DNA of 64,000 bases from Sporosarcina ureae (GCF_002101375.1 NZ_CP015207.1:2124001-2188000); one strand, 5' to 3'; positions 27,287 through 36,055 are shown, counted from the stretch's first letter. The notes: generated from the letters alone by a model not told the origin. Translations and numbers: made by a program.

Positions 27287-27811
27287 ATGAAAAAGAAGTT
27301 ACTTGCAGGGCTGGCGGCGCTGACATTGATGCTTGCTGCATGTGGAAACGACGCTACAGAAAATCCTGCTGAAGTAAATCCACAAGATGCACAGGCAGAA
27401 GCAGGACATGATCACGGAGAACATTTGCCGAACGGTGATTTGCAGGAAGTGACCGCTTCGGCGGATATCCTGCCTTCATTCCTTGATGATAAGCCGGAAG
27501 ACATGCGCATGGTCTATCAAGTGGCAGGCAACGCAACGGACATTTTGGAATACATGCCTTGCTATTGCGGTTGCGGAGACAGTGCTGGACATAAGAGTAA
27601 TATGAATTGTTTCTTGGATGAAGTACGCGAAGACGGCTCCGTTGTCTGGGATGATCACGGCACACGTTGCCTAGTTTGCCTAGAGATTGCAGTAAAATCC
27701 GTGCAAATGAAGCAAGACGGCAAGTCGATGAAAGAAATCCGTGATGCGATTGATACGGAATATGGCAACGGAGAGTATGCGAAACCTACAGATACTCCAA
27801 TGCCTGCTTGA
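27287..27811 (+). CDS. PCYCGC-motif lipoprotein
   Basis: 174 residues. A lipobox (LLAAC, cysteine near 19) marks a surface lipoprotein. A His-rich linker (AGHDHGEHLP) precedes the signature PCYCGCG (about residue 86), followed by N-C-F and R-C-L-V-C-L, giving seven or more cysteines that could bind metal. This is the PCYCGC family, widespread in Bacillales and of unknown function. GAAGGAG lies before the ATG; strong terminator follows. Confidence 0.85.
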   Translation: MKKKLLAGLAALTLMLAACGNDATENPAEVNPQDAQAEAGHDHGEHLPNGDLQEVTASADILPSFLDDKPEDMRMVYQVAGNATDILEYMPCYCGCGDSAGHKSNMNCFLDEVREDGSVVWDDHGTRCLVCLEIAVKSVQMKQDGKSMKEIRDAIDTEYGNGEYAKPTDTPMPA

Positions 27812-27824
27812 TTGATTGCATAAG

Positions 27825-27870
27825 CTGCAGATTCACTCTTTTTATTGGGAGTGAGATCTGCAGTTTTTTT
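27825..27870 (+). terminator. Terminator after the PCYCGC lipoprotein gene
   Basis: CTGCAGAT...CACTC pairs with GAGTG...ATCTGCAG, followed by seven T residues. Confidence 0.88.
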
Positions 27871-27872
27871 GT

Positions 27873-28590
27873 TGCGCTCAATGTCCGCGGCCCTACACCT
27901 TACATTCCCAGATTTTATCGCCGCGCCATCCAAATCTTTAGCATTCGCGACTTCCGCTCAATGAATCACGCTTTCCGCTCAATGTAGCCCGGCAAGCGCT
28001 CTATGCGTAGCGTTATCCGATCAATCTTGATCCGCAACCGCTCATAGTTTCACGTTACCCGCTCAATGAACCCACGCATCCGCTCTATGTCCGCGGCCCT
28101 ACACTTTACCTCCCCACATTTTATCGCCGCGCCATCTAATCTTTGGCATTCGCGACTTCCGCTCAATGAATCACGCTATCCGCTCAATGTAGCCCCGCAA
28201 GCGCTCTATGCGTAGCGTTATCCGCTCAATCTTGATCCGCAACCGCTCATAGTTTCACGTTACCCGCTCAATGAACCCACGCATCCGCTCTATGTCCGCG
28301 GCCTTACACCTTACATTCCCAGATTTTATCGCCGCGCCATCCAAATCTTTGGCATTCGCGACTTCCGCTCAATGAATCACGCTATCTGCTCAATGTAGCC
28401 CCGCAAGCGCTCTATGCGTAGCGTTATCCGATCAATCTTGATCCGCAACCGCTCATAGTTTCACGTTACCCGCTCAATGAACCCACGCATCCGCTCTATG
28501 TCCGCGCGTACTCGCTCATAGTCTGTGGTTGAGCGCTCTATGTGGGAGTGTACGCGCTCAATGTCGAAGCCTATCCGCCCTACACCAACA
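27873..28590 (+). repeat. 21-bp phased CGCTC box array 3, in three 206-bp higher-order repeats
   Basis: The block beginning TCCGCGGCC recurs at 27884, 28090 and 28295, with the next boundary at 28501, so three 205-206 bp copies lie in tandem with few differences. Each copy contains seven CGCTCAATG/CGCTCTATG/CGCTCATAG boxes spaced exactly 21 bp, plus a non-box segment (ACATTCCCAGATTTTATCGC). A partial tail continues to about 28590. It lies between the PCYCGC lipoprotein terminator and a GNAT gene, both on the plus strand. Confidence 0.92.
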
Positions 28591-28685
28591 GTCCATCCCC
28601 CAAAAAAGCATCATATCCATTCATTTCATTGGCAAGCTAAAAGCATGTGGTATAATTTAGTTAAATTAGGCAGGAGGGGATTCTG

Positions 28686-29678
28686 ATGATTCATTTTGTA
28701 CAATTCGAAGAGCAGTATATACCGAAGATGGCCTCGTTATTAGCGGCGAGACATGCAGATGAACGACAACGTTTTCCATTTTTGCAGGAGCGCTTTGAGG
28801 ACGTGGAACACGCAGAAGAACGTTTGCGTGAAGAATTGGAGAAACCGTATACAGGAGGACTCGTGACGTTGCGTGACGAAGATGTCATCGGCTATTTATT
28901 ATACGAATATCGTCAAGATGCTACCCGAGGTCGTACTGTCTATGTGGGGTATCCGTCATTCGTCATTCATGAAGACGAGCACCCAAGATTAGCGCGATTG
29001 ATGTATACCGAAGTGGGAGCGGAATGGGTCCGCAATGGGTACTTTGAGCATGTGATGGATATACCGGTCGGTAATGATGAATTAATTCTTGAAATGCTGG
29101 AGCAGTCGTTTCATTTCGAACAGCGCTTTGCGGCGTTGTCACTTGAACACTATCGTGCACAGCCAGGAGAGAATAGTCTCGTCAAGATGAAGGAACTGGT
29201 AGGGGAAGAGCAAAAAACATTGCACAAGATGGCGCCGTGGAACAGTTTGCATCAAGCGAAAGCTCCCGCGTGGAAACCGATTACTCAAGAAGCGTTGGAT
29301 GCGGAGCGCGATGTGTTTGCGGCGTATGAAGGAAAAGAAGGTACGCGCAGCTGGGTCGCTGAGCAGGATCATGTACCTGTAGCTTTTCATCTATTTACAC
29401 CGACAGATGCGCGCCATGCTATGACAACGCCGGATGAATCGGCCGTGCTTGTACAGGCGACGACAAATATTGAGTTGCGTGGACAAGGTATTGGTAAATC
29501 GATTGCGAACCACAGTTTCACTCAAATGAAAAATGCAGGTTATAAATATGTTATGACGGATTGGTTGACGGCGAATCATTTGGCATCCTATTTCTGGCCG
29601 AAGCTCGGATTCCGTTCGTACATGATTCGCATGGCGCGTACAGTGGATGCACGCATCTCATGGGCGGACGGACAATGA
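28686..29678 (+). CDS. GNAT-family N-acetyltransferase (double-domain)
   Basis: 330 residues. The C-terminal part (about 170-320) carries the acetyl-CoA binding pattern V..TNIELRGQGIGKSIANHSF and the usual end YVMTDWLTANHLASYFWPKLGF. The N-terminal half (about 1-160) looks like a second, degenerate GNAT fold. The substrate is unknown. AGGAGGGG precedes the ATG. Its stop overlaps the start of the next gene (ATGA), so the two are translationally coupled. Confidence 0.82.
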   Translation: MIHFVQFEEQYIPKMASLLAARHADERQRFPFLQERFEDVEHAEERLREELEKPYTGGLVTLRDEDVIGYLLYEYRQDATRGRTVYVGYPSFVIHEDEHPRLARLMYTEVGAEWVRNGYFEHVMDIPVGNDELILEMLEQSFHFEQRFAALSLEHYRAQPGENSLVKMKELVGEEQKTLHKMAPWNSLHQAKAPAWKPITQEALDAERDVFAAYEGKEGTRSWVAEQDHVPVAFHLFTPTDARHAMTTPDESAVLVQATTNIELRGQGIGKSIANHSFTQMKNAGYKYVMTDWLTANHLASYFWPKLGFRSYMIRMARTVDARISWADGQ

Positions 29679-30361
29679 CGGGCGTGAAGTTCGTCACATC
29701 ATGGAGTGGCGGTAAAGACTCTGCGCTCGCCGCATATCGCGCGATCCAAGAGGGAAATACGCCAGCGATGCTGTGGACAATGTTCGAGTTAGATCAGCCG
29801 CATTCCAAATCACACGCATTACCACTGGAAATTGTTCAAGCACAGGCAAAGCAAATGGATATACCACTGATGATCCGAAAAGCAGACTGGGCTGGCTATG
29901 AAATACAATTTATAGATGCGATGCGCGTTGCGAAAGCACATGGTATTCACAAAGCAGTATTTGGAGATATCGATTTAGAAGATCACTTGCTGTGGGTACA
30001 GTCGATGTGTGCCAAAGTGGGTATGGACACATATCATCCACTTTGGGAAGAACCGAGACGTAAGCTACTTGAAGAATTCATCGCAGAAGGCTTTGAAGCC
30101 TATGTGGTCGTCGTCAATACAAAGATGATGCCAGCCGAATTTCTCGGTAGACGTTTCACACTTGAATTATTAGATGAACTCGAAGCACTCGGCATCGATA
30201 GCTGCGGTGAGTCCGGAGAATTCCATACGGTTGTTGTCGATGGACCTATTTTCAAGGAACGTATTCCCGTGAAAATGAATGAAACTCTCGAAAAAGACGG
30301 CTATGTATTTTTGAAATGTGAAATAGAAAAAGGAACTTCCACAGACGGAGAAATCGTCTGA
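29675..30361 (+). CDS. Dph6-like PP-loop ATP pyrophosphatase (diphthine-ammonia ligase family)
   Basis: 228 residues starting at the ATG that overlaps the previous stop by four bases; a GTG at 29684 is an alternative. The PP-loop SWSGGKDSALAAYRA near the N-terminus binds ATP. FGDIDLEDHLLWVQSMCAKVG, EPRRKLLEEFI and CGESGEFHTVVVDGP match the archaeal/eukaryal Dph6 family. Bacteria lack diphthamide, so the bacterial substrate must be something else, perhaps a small-molecule amidation; this is inferred. Confidence 0.85.
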   Translation: MTGVKFVTSWSGGKDSALAAYRAIQEGNTPAMLWTMFELDQPHSKSHALPLEIVQAQAKQMDIPLMIRKADWAGYEIQFIDAMRVAKAHGIHKAVFGDIDLEDHLLWVQSMCAKVGMDTYHPLWEEPRRKLLEEFIAEGFEAYVVVVNTKMMPAEFLGRRFTLELLDELEALGIDSCGESGEFHTVVVDGPIFKERIPVKMNETLEKDGYVFLKCEIEKGTSTDGEIV

Positions 30362-30380
30362 GGAAGTTTCTTACTTTTTG
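30332..30380 (+). terminator. Terminator overlapping the end of the Dph6-like gene
   Basis: GGAACTTCC...AGACG pairs with CGTCT...GGAAGTTTC and is followed by TTACTTTTTG; the stop codon lies inside the hairpin. Confidence 0.7.
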
Positions 30381-30423
30381 CTTGGCCGACTGAATAAAAA
30401 GTAGAAAAAGGAGTAGATGTATA

Positions 30424-30861
30424 ATGAATAGTAAGCGAATAGTTACAGAAGAAGATCTTCAAAAGTCTTTCGACATACGAAAAGCTGTATTTGTTCAAGA
30501 ACAACTTGTTCCGGAAGAGGACGAGTTTGATGAATTCGATGTGCTGAATGAAGTATGCGAGCATATTTTAGTGGAACATGAAGGACAAGCGATCGCATCT
30601 GGTAGATTGAGAGTAGTAGATGGGATGGGGAAGTTAGAACGCATTTGTGTGTTAGTCTCTCATCGGAGTCTAGGCATTGGGAAGGTAATTGTTCAAGGGT
30701 TGGAGGATATCGCAAAGGACAAGGGATTGGTTTGGGTGAAATTGCATGGACAAACACATGCAGAAGAGTTTTATCGTAAACTTGGATACGAAACTACTTC
30801 TGATATCTTCATGGAAGACGGCATACCGCATATTGAGATGAAGAAAGAGTTAGCACTGTAG
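30424..30861 (+). CDS. GNAT-family N-acetyltransferase, YjcF-like
   Basis: 145 residues, a single GNAT domain. The beginning (FDIRKAVFVQEQLVPEEDEFDEFD) and the acetyl-CoA motif SHRSLGIGKVIVQGLEDIA match the YjcF/ElaA type. The closing part, HAEEFYRKLGYET, is the usual GNAT end. AAAAAGGAG precedes the ATG. Substrate unknown. Confidence 0.85.
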   Translation: MNSKRIVTEEDLQKSFDIRKAVFVQEQLVPEEDEFDEFDVLNEVCEHILVEHEGQAIASGRLRVVDGMGKLERICVLVSHRSLGIGKVIVQGLEDIAKDKGLVWVKLHGQTHAEEFYRKLGYETTSDIFMEDGIPHIEMKKELAL

Positions 30862-30889
30862 TTGGCGATAGGACGTATTCTATATTGAA

Positions 30890-30931
30890 AAGCCCCTAAA
30901 GTTAGAAGAGAAAATCTAACTTTAGGGGCTT
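30890..30931. terminator. Bidirectional terminator, perfect 17-bp stem
   Basis: AAGCCCCTAAAGTTAGA pairs perfectly with TCTAACTTTAGGGGCTT across an 8-base loop. It separates the plus-strand acetyltransferase and the minus-strand YceI gene. Confidence 0.88.
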
Positions 30932-30981
30932 GGTATATACTGCACGTAATTAACTATTTAATTCACTCACTTTTATACAGC

Positions 30982-31512
30982 TTACTTACGTAATTGGATT
31001 TCGATATTGATTTTCACTTCATCGCTTACGACGACACCGCCCGTTTCAAGAGCAGCATTCCATGTTAAACCGAAATCTTTACGGTTAATCTTCGTATGAC
31101 CTGTGAATCCAGCAGCTTCGTCTCCGCTCATTGGGTCTTTGGCTATGCCTTCAAACGTTACTTGGAATGTGACAGGCTTCGTTGTATCTTTAATAGTGAA
31201 GTCGCCTGTTATGTCGTACGTATTATCTGACGTCTTCTCGATAGCGGTAGCTTTAAACGATAAGTTTGGAAAATTTTCTACATCGAAAAAGTCAGCTGAA
31301 CGTAAATGATTGTCTCGATCAGGTTTGCGGGTATCAATACTGTTTGCATCAATTGTAAAATCGATCGATGCATCTGTTAAATCTTGCGGGTCCGCTTCGA
31401 TGGTCGCTTGGAATTCGTTAAATGTACCTTTTACATTTGAAATCATCATATGACGTACGGAAAATTCTACTGTACTGTGTGCTGTGTCAACATTCCATAT
31501 TGCTTTTGTCAT
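30982..31512 (-). CDS. YceI-family lipocalin-like protein
   Basis: 176 residues without a signal peptide. WNVDTAHSTVEFSVRHMM, KGTFNEFQATIEADP, RKPDRDNHLRSADFFDVENFP and DFGLTWNAALETGGVVVSDEVKI are, in order, the strand signatures of the YceI beta-barrel, which binds isoprenoid-type lipids. The ATG at 31512 follows GGAGGAG; five extra codons upstream are not used. The gene lies alone between a strong terminator and an uncharacterised 270-bp gap. Confidence 0.92.
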   Translation of the reverse strand: MTKAIWNVDTAHSTVEFSVRHMMISNVKGTFNEFQATIEADPQDLTDASIDFTIDANSIDTRKPDRDNHLRSADFFDVENFPNLSFKATAIEKTSDNTYDITGDFTIKDTTKPVTFQVTFEGIAKDPMSGDEAAGFTGHTKINRKDFGLTWNAALETGGVVVSDEVKINIEIQLRK

Positions 31513-31781
31513 GTAAATCTCCTCCAATAATTAATAGTTTTTATTTAAAATGTAGTACGATGCAGTCTATTCTAGATGAACTTTCCTTTGAATCTGAGAA
31601 ACGAGTAATCAGGTGATGGCTTCGTTTTATACGTTTTTTAAAAGCATATTACTAGCACCTCTTACGAATTCATTACCCTTTTTTGTGAGATATATGCGTA
31701 ATAATGAATTGCTTTGGACCTTTCAAGACAATCGTCATTTCTGCTAAAGGTTTTTCCGGATGATCTCCGTCATGATCACTC

Positions 31782-32384
31782 CTAGTTATGTGTTGAATTC
31801 AACCAATTTTTTGCTTGAAGCGCGACTTCCTGTGTCAGGCTATGTCCCGTAACCCAAGCTGTCGTAACATGTGCGCCTCTTTCTTCAAAGAGACGGATGA
31901 CTCGTTTACTTTCAGATTCTGGCACGATCGGATCACGTTCACCTAGAGAAAGAAATACTTCGACATCGCTAAAATCTTGTGTTTCTGCTATATCTGCTGG
32001 GTACAGTGGTGCGAATAAAGCGGCTTTTTTGAAAGCGCCTGGCTGCTTAAGCATCATGTGTATAGCGATGTTTGAACCGTTTGAGAATCCAACAAGAACT
32101 GTATCTTCGAGTTTAAAGTCGTATTCTTTTGATTTCTCGACGATGAACTCATACAGTTCATTGCCGCGAAATTCAAGATCTTCCCAGTCGTACTGACCTT
32201 CACCGTGCCGTTTGAAAAATCTATTCATTCCATTTTCCTGCACATTTCCTCTGATGCCTAAAACGTTGTAATCAGGATGTAGTAGTTCGGCAAGAGATAC
32301 CAAGTCTGTTTCTGTACCACCTGTGCCGTGGAGCAATACAAATACGGGTGCACCTTTTTTCTTTTCATTGTACAGATAGTTCAC
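31782..32384 (-). CDS. mhqD: Alpha/beta hydrolase (phospholipase/carboxylesterase), MhqD-like
   Basis: 200 residues of a compact alpha/beta hydrolase. The oxyanion region is FVLLHGTGGTETDLVSLAE, the nucleophile elbow GFSNGSN, the acid in GERDPIVP, and the histidine in WVTGHSL. The start is a GTG, ten bases after AAAGGAG. It follows the ring-cleaving dioxygenase gene on the same strand, the arrangement seen in the MhqR quinone regulon of Bacillus, where MhqD helps deal with quinones and azo compounds. Confidence 0.82.
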   Translation of the reverse strand: MNYLYNEKKKGAPVFVLLHGTGGTETDLVSLAELLHPDYNVLGIRGNVQENGMNRFFKRHGEGQYDWEDLEFRGNELYEFIVEKSKEYDFKLEDTVLVGFSNGSNIAIHMMLKQPGAFKKAALFAPLYPADIAETQDFSDVEVFLSLGERDPIVPESESKRVIRLFEERGAHVTTAWVTGHSLTQEVALQAKNWLNSTHN

Positions 32385-32487
32385 TGTTCTACCACTCCTT
32401 TAAATAAATATCCGATCGTTTTACCAATGGCTGTAATAGGGTGGATTCTTTTCATGGCTTCCATTTACAAAACTCCTTTTACACCGG

Positions 32488-33441
32488 TTATGAACGTGTT
32501 GTATCGAACGGACGAATCTGAGATTCAATATATTCACGTTTTGGTTCAAGGAATGGGGGAAGTGATAGGTTTTCACCTAATGTTTCGTATGGTTCATCTG
32601 TCATGAAACCTGGGCCATCTGTTGATAGCTCAATTAGAATATGACCGACGCGTGTATAGAGTGCTTCAAAGTAGAAGCGGTCTACATGACCGGAATGTTG
32701 TATTCCCATTTCATCATATTTTGCTTCCCAACTTTTGATCGCTTCATGGTCTTTCACTCTGAACGATACATGGTGGACTTGTCCATACCCTTGGCGGCCT
32801 GGTGTTGTATCATCAAATCGTAAAATGACCTGTCCTCCATTGCCACCTTCGCCTACGTCAAACCATGTGACGTTCTCTTCCGTAAGAATTGGCTTCATAC
32901 CATACACTTCGGTGAGCATTTTTTTAAAGTCTTCAAAATAACTAACTGTAATTTCAATCGGGCCTAAACCGTAAATCGCATAATCTTCAGGTACGGGTCC
33001 ATTTTTCCAAGGTGTACCTGGTGCGACACCTTCATTATTCTCATCCGAGAACAGTTGATATTTTTGTCCGTCCGCTTCTTGGAAAGGCAGTACCTTTTTT
33101 CCGAAGAGCTCTTGAATGCCATCATTTTCTACGCCGAACTCTTTGAAACGCTCTACGTAATATTCAAGTGCGGCGTCGCTAGGCACTCGAAGTCCTGTTC
33201 GGGAAATCGAGTTTGTCCCCGGTGTACCTTTCGGGTTATTCGGGAAGTCGAAGAACGTCATGTCTGTTCCTGGTGAACCGATATCATCTGCGAAAAATGT
33301 GTGATACGTTTGGATGTCATCTTGGTTGACTGTTTTCTTAACTAATCTCATGCCAAGTACGTTTGTGAAAAACTCATAGTTTCTCATGGCATCGTCTGTC
33401 ATGGCGGTAACGTGGTGAATTCCTAGTAATTCGGTTGTCAT
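32488..33441 (-). CDS. mhqO: Ring-cleaving dioxygenase of the glyoxalase/VOC superfamily, MhqO-like
   Basis: 317 residues built of two VOC domains. The first begins LLGIHHVTAMTDDAMRNYEF with the metal histidine; the second contains PIEITVSYFEDFKKML, GYGQVHHVSFRV and an ILIELSTDGPGF segment with the glutamate ligand. Such enzymes cleave hydroquinone or catechol-type rings with Fe(II). An operator-like palindrome half lies over its promoter. It is read with mhqD and lies next to mhqR. Confidence 0.87.
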   Translation of the reverse strand: MTTELLGIHHVTAMTDDAMRNYEFFTNVLGMRLVKKTVNQDDIQTYHTFFADDIGSPGTDMTFFDFPNNPKGTPGTNSISRTGLRVPSDAALEYYVERFKEFGVENDGIQELFGKKVLPFQEADGQKYQLFSDENNEGVAPGTPWKNGPVPEDYAIYGLGPIEITVSYFEDFKKMLTEVYGMKPILTEENVTWFDVGEGGNGGQVILRFDDTTPGRQGYGQVHHVSFRVKDHEAIKSWEAKYDEMGIQHSGHVDRFYFEALYTRVGHILIELSTDGPGFMTDEPYETLGENLSLPPFLEPKREYIESQIRPFDTTRS

Positions 33442-33480
33442 GTGCTCAAACCCCTTTTTATTTATAATGAATTGATATGT

Positions 33481-33500
33481 TACGAATTCGAGATATTATA
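33481..33500 (-). promoter_or_regulatory. MhqR operator-like site over the mhqO promoter
   Basis: On the minus strand TATAAT is followed directly by ATCTCGAATTCG, one and a half arms of the palindrome ATCTCGAATTCGAGAT that I recall as the MhqR operator of B. subtilis. The -35 is weak. Confidence 0.6.
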
Positions 33501-33521
33501 TTAAAAAAACTAGATCTCACA

Positions 33522-33977
33522 TTACATATTTTGTGCATGTAAACCTAATTTTTTTACATGTGTAATGAGTTGTTCTTTTTCTTGTATATCTAATCCGCTA
33601 AAAATTTCTTTTATCGCTTGTTTGTGAGGGGGAAAGATTTCATTCATCAGTTCCGTCCCATCGGTTGTTATGGACGCATGTGTTACACGTCGATCTTTAG
33701 GACACGGTTTTCTTTTGATTAAGTTTTTCTTTTCTAATTTATCGACAACGTACGTGATGCTACTACTTGCAATTAGTACTTGCTCACCGATTTTTTGTAT
33801 CGGTTGATCACCTTTACTATAAATTAATTCTAAAACAGCAAATTCTGTTGTATTTAAACCTGAGCGTTTGATATCGTCTTCCACGCGTACTTTAATGGAT
33901 TGCATTGCTCGAGTTAAAACTATAAATGCCTTTAGAGACAAATCTTCTTCATAACGATCTATATTTTGATTGTCCAT
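33522..33977 (-). CDS. mhqR: MarR-family repressor, MhqR-like
   Basis: 151 residues of a winged-helix MarR protein: LTRAMQSIKVRVEDDIKRSGLN dimer helix, the recognition region EQVLIASSSITYVVDKLEKKNLI and the wing KRKPCPKDRRVTHASIT. Genes beside it encode a ring-cleaving dioxygenase and a hydrolase, as in MhqR regulons that respond to quinones. The same operator-like motif lies upstream of this gene and of mhqO, which fits repression of both. Confidence 0.85.
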   Translation of the reverse strand: MDNQNIDRYEEDLSLKAFIVLTRAMQSIKVRVEDDIKRSGLNTTEFAVLELIYSKGDQPIQKIGEQVLIASSSITYVVDKLEKKNLIKRKPCPKDRRVTHASITTDGTELMNEIFPPHKQAIKEIFSGLDIQEKEQLITHVKKLGLHAQNM

Positions 33978-33987
33978 GACGTTCTCC

Positions 33988-34037
33988 TTTTATCTCGAAT
34001 TCAAGGTAATCATATAATAGGGATTTAATGATGTCAA
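33988..34037 (-). promoter_or_regulatory. Sigma-A promoter and MhqR operator-like site upstream of mhqR
   Basis: On the minus strand TTGACA (34037-34032), 17 bp, TATGAT (34014-34009), then TTGAATTCGAGATA (34004-33991). The last sequence is the same palindrome half as at mhqO, placed over the expected transcript start and just before the AAAAGGAG ribosome site, consistent with autoregulation. Confidence 0.7.
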
Positions 34038-34129
34038 CTTATGCGTTTGTAAAGGGGGAGGCTAACGGTACTTTATCATTAGCCATCCAAACACTATATT
34101 CTACTAGTAGACTCCAATACAGAGCCATT

Positions 34130-35062
34130 TCACAGTGCTGAATCATTCTGGAAATTAAGCATAAAGTGACTCGCATCCTCGTAGACAGCGAAAACATATC
34201 CTTGATCTTTGAAAAAGTTCAGGATTTTAGGTAATGCTTCCAACGTTTGTGATTTTTCGTGCATCAATACGACTTCTTTATCAGAAGTAGTTTCCTGTTT
34301 AATGTTTTGTATGATTTGAGTGGGGTTGCCGGGAAGTTCCCAATCATGCGAATCGATCGTCCAATCCCACATTTTAATCTGAGCATCAGCTAGTTGTTTT
34401 CGTATTTGCCGGCTGTTTAATCCAGGTGCTGATCCATAAGGGGCACGAACTAAACGAGGCGTTGTTCCTGTTATTTCATGGATCAGATCAAGTGTTTCAA
34501 CCATCTCGGGCACAAACTGTTGATTAGAGTAAAGTGCTTGATAATTGTGAGTCATGCTATGGCCGCCTATGTAATGACCTTCTTGTGCTACACGTTTTAC
34601 ACTTTCCTGTAGATGTTCTTTCTTTAAATTACTGCCTTGCATGAAGAATGTTGCTTTTACATCATGTGCATCTAGGATATCTAAAAACTGTTCAGTCCAT
34701 TTGCTTGGGCCATCATCGAAAGTTAAATAGACTACTTTTTCCGATTCATTCTCTTCAGTAAGTATTTCGGTTTCATCGCTTTCAATTTGAGGAAATACTT
34801 CAGGTTCAGGATTCGATTGTTCTGGTGGTTTTATTGGTTCTAGTTCATCAATAGGTTCTGACTTATCGTTTGATGTCGGTGTTTCGATCTTATCGGGTAC
34901 GATTTCTGGTTCATCCGTTGTATGAGGTGGCTCACGGAAAGAATAGGATGTCCCAACAAATAGTACAGTGCCTAATAGAACGAGAAGAAAAATTAACAGA
35001 TAAAAATATTTTTTTTTAAGCTTTCGTCTTTTTCTTCGGACTGGTTGATGTAGCGTACTCAT
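34130..35062 (-). CDS. Membrane-anchored polysaccharide (peptidoglycan) deacetylase
   Basis: 310 residues. A basic N-terminus and one membrane helix (about 18-38) are followed by an acidic Pro/Glu-rich spacer (about 45-105) and a NodB domain (about 107-300). Catalytic motifs are TFDDGPSKW (base Asp), H-S-M-T-H-N (metal histidines), RAPYGS, WTIDSHDW and VVLMHE. It is expected to act outside the cell on peptidoglycan. It lies downstream of sigV-rsiV on the same strand, like PgdA in the lysozyme response of enterococci, although a weak hairpin separates them. Confidence 0.87.
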   Translation of the reverse strand: MSTLHQPVRRKRRKLKKKYFYLLIFLLVLLGTVLFVGTSYSFREPPHTTDEPEIVPDKIETPTSNDKSEPIDELEPIKPPEQSNPEPEVFPQIESDETEILTEENESEKVVYLTFDDGPSKWTEQFLDILDAHDVKATFFMQGSNLKKEHLQESVKRVAQEGHYIGGHSMTHNYQALYSNQQFVPEMVETLDLIHEITGTTPRLVRAPYGSAPGLNSRQIRKQLADAQIKMWDWTIDSHDWELPGNPTQIIQNIKQETTSDKEVVLMHEKSQTLEALPKILNFFKDQGYVFAVYEDASHFMLNFQNDSAL

Positions 35063-35147
35063 GAAATATATATCCTCCTATTATGGTGTGTTGAATAAAC
35101 TATTCTCATCGTATGTATAAAATGGTCTTCATTTATAGGAAATACAG

Positions 35148-35182
35148 CAGACGAAATCAATCATCTGCTGCTGTCAAATAAC
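35148..35182 (-). terminator. Weak terminator-like hairpin after rsiV
   Basis: CAGCAGA pairs with TCTGCTG on the minus strand, followed only by TATTTCC, so read-through into the deacetylase gene is likely. Confidence 0.4.
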
Positions 35183-36055
35183 TTACTGAATATACGTGTC
35201 TCCCACTAAAGCGTCCTGTAAAATATCTGAAGGAATTTCAAATGTGACGACACCCATATAACCTGGGGCCACTTCGTACTGATCAAAAGAAATGACGAGT
35301 TTATGATCTGCAGTAATATAGAAATCTTGGTCTTTTTGGATCGAACTGAACTCGAGGTCTGCTCCTTCAACAGCTACATACGTAGTGTTTTCGTCTTCTT
35401 CCATTTGTTTCTTCATCTCTTTTTGAATGTAAGTAGTAATGATCTCCACATAGGAATCATCCTTAAACAGACTCGGTAAGGTGAGAAGAATAGTATGTTG
35501 TTTATCAATCGTATCGTATTGCATCTCAGTGGAAGAAGATCCAGCCGTAGTTACTTTATACCGTGCAATGGATAGAATCTGTTCGGTGTCGGTTTTTACT
35601 TCATATCCCGAATCCATGCCAAAATGGCCGCCGCCAGCCTCTTCCATTTTTGCGAACTCTTCCTTAAATTTCGTAAAGAGCTCTTTATTTTCTTCAATGT
35701 ATTTTTCATTTAGAGCAGTTTGCAATCCTTCATTTCTCAAACCATCGATTGCCGGTGTATTCAAGTTTGCTTGATACGTTTCTTCTTCCATCGTTAAGGT
35801 CTGTATAGTGAAAACTTTCACGATGGAACCAAGAACGGGGATGTTCCCGAGGGAATTGGCGAAAGTTGGGCTGACATTAATGCTGCCAACGAATAAAGCA
35901 GCTGCTGCAACGACTCCAATCGACCAATTCCTCAAGGGAGAGCTCTTCTTTTTCGGTTTTTTTGCTGCTTGAATAGATTGTTTTACTAAATCATCCAGTT
36001 CAGGAGGAATTTCAATAGCGTCATAATCTTTTTTTAGTTTGTTCAACCGTTTCAT
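35183..36055 (-). CDS. rsiV: Anti-sigma factor RsiV-like (DUF3298)
   Basis: 290 residues. A cytoplasmic N-terminus (1-43) presumably holds the sigma factor; a membrane helix lies at about 44-62; the external part ends in a DUF3298 domain (about 200-285, LTLPSLFKDDSYVEIITTYIQ). In B. subtilis this type of RsiV binds lysozyme directly and is then cleaved, releasing SigV. It overlaps the sigma gene by four bases. Confidence 0.87.
   Translation of the reverse strand: MKRLNKLKKDYDAIEIPPELDDLVKQSIQAAKKPKKKSSPLRNWSIGVVAAAALFVGSINVSPTFANSLGNIPVLGSIVKVFTIQTLTMEEETYQANLNTPAIDGLRNEGLQTALNEKYIEENKELFTKFKEEFAKMEEAGGGHFGMDSGYEVKTDTEQILSIARYKVTTAGSSSTEMQYDTIDKQHTILLTLPSLFKDDSYVEIITTYIQKEMKKQMEEDENTTYVAVEGADLEFSSIQKDQDFYITADHKLVISFDQYEVAPGYMGVVTFEIPSDILQDALVGDTYIQ

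Noticed and set aside
25139-27341. Long minus-strand frames opposite chrA and fumC
   Set aside because: They are shadows of strong plus-strand genes with complete family signatures and have no ribosome sites.
27870-28600. CRISPR array at the repeat block before the GNAT gene
   Set aside because: The repeated unit is 21 bp with a 9-bp core and no unique 30-bp spacers, and no cas genes are present.
31616-31747. 43-codon plus-strand frame (MASFYTFFKSILLAP...) between the YceI and mhqD genes
   Set aside because: The only Shine-Dalgarno-like sequence abuts the ATG and there is no recognisable similarity; too weak to list as a gene.
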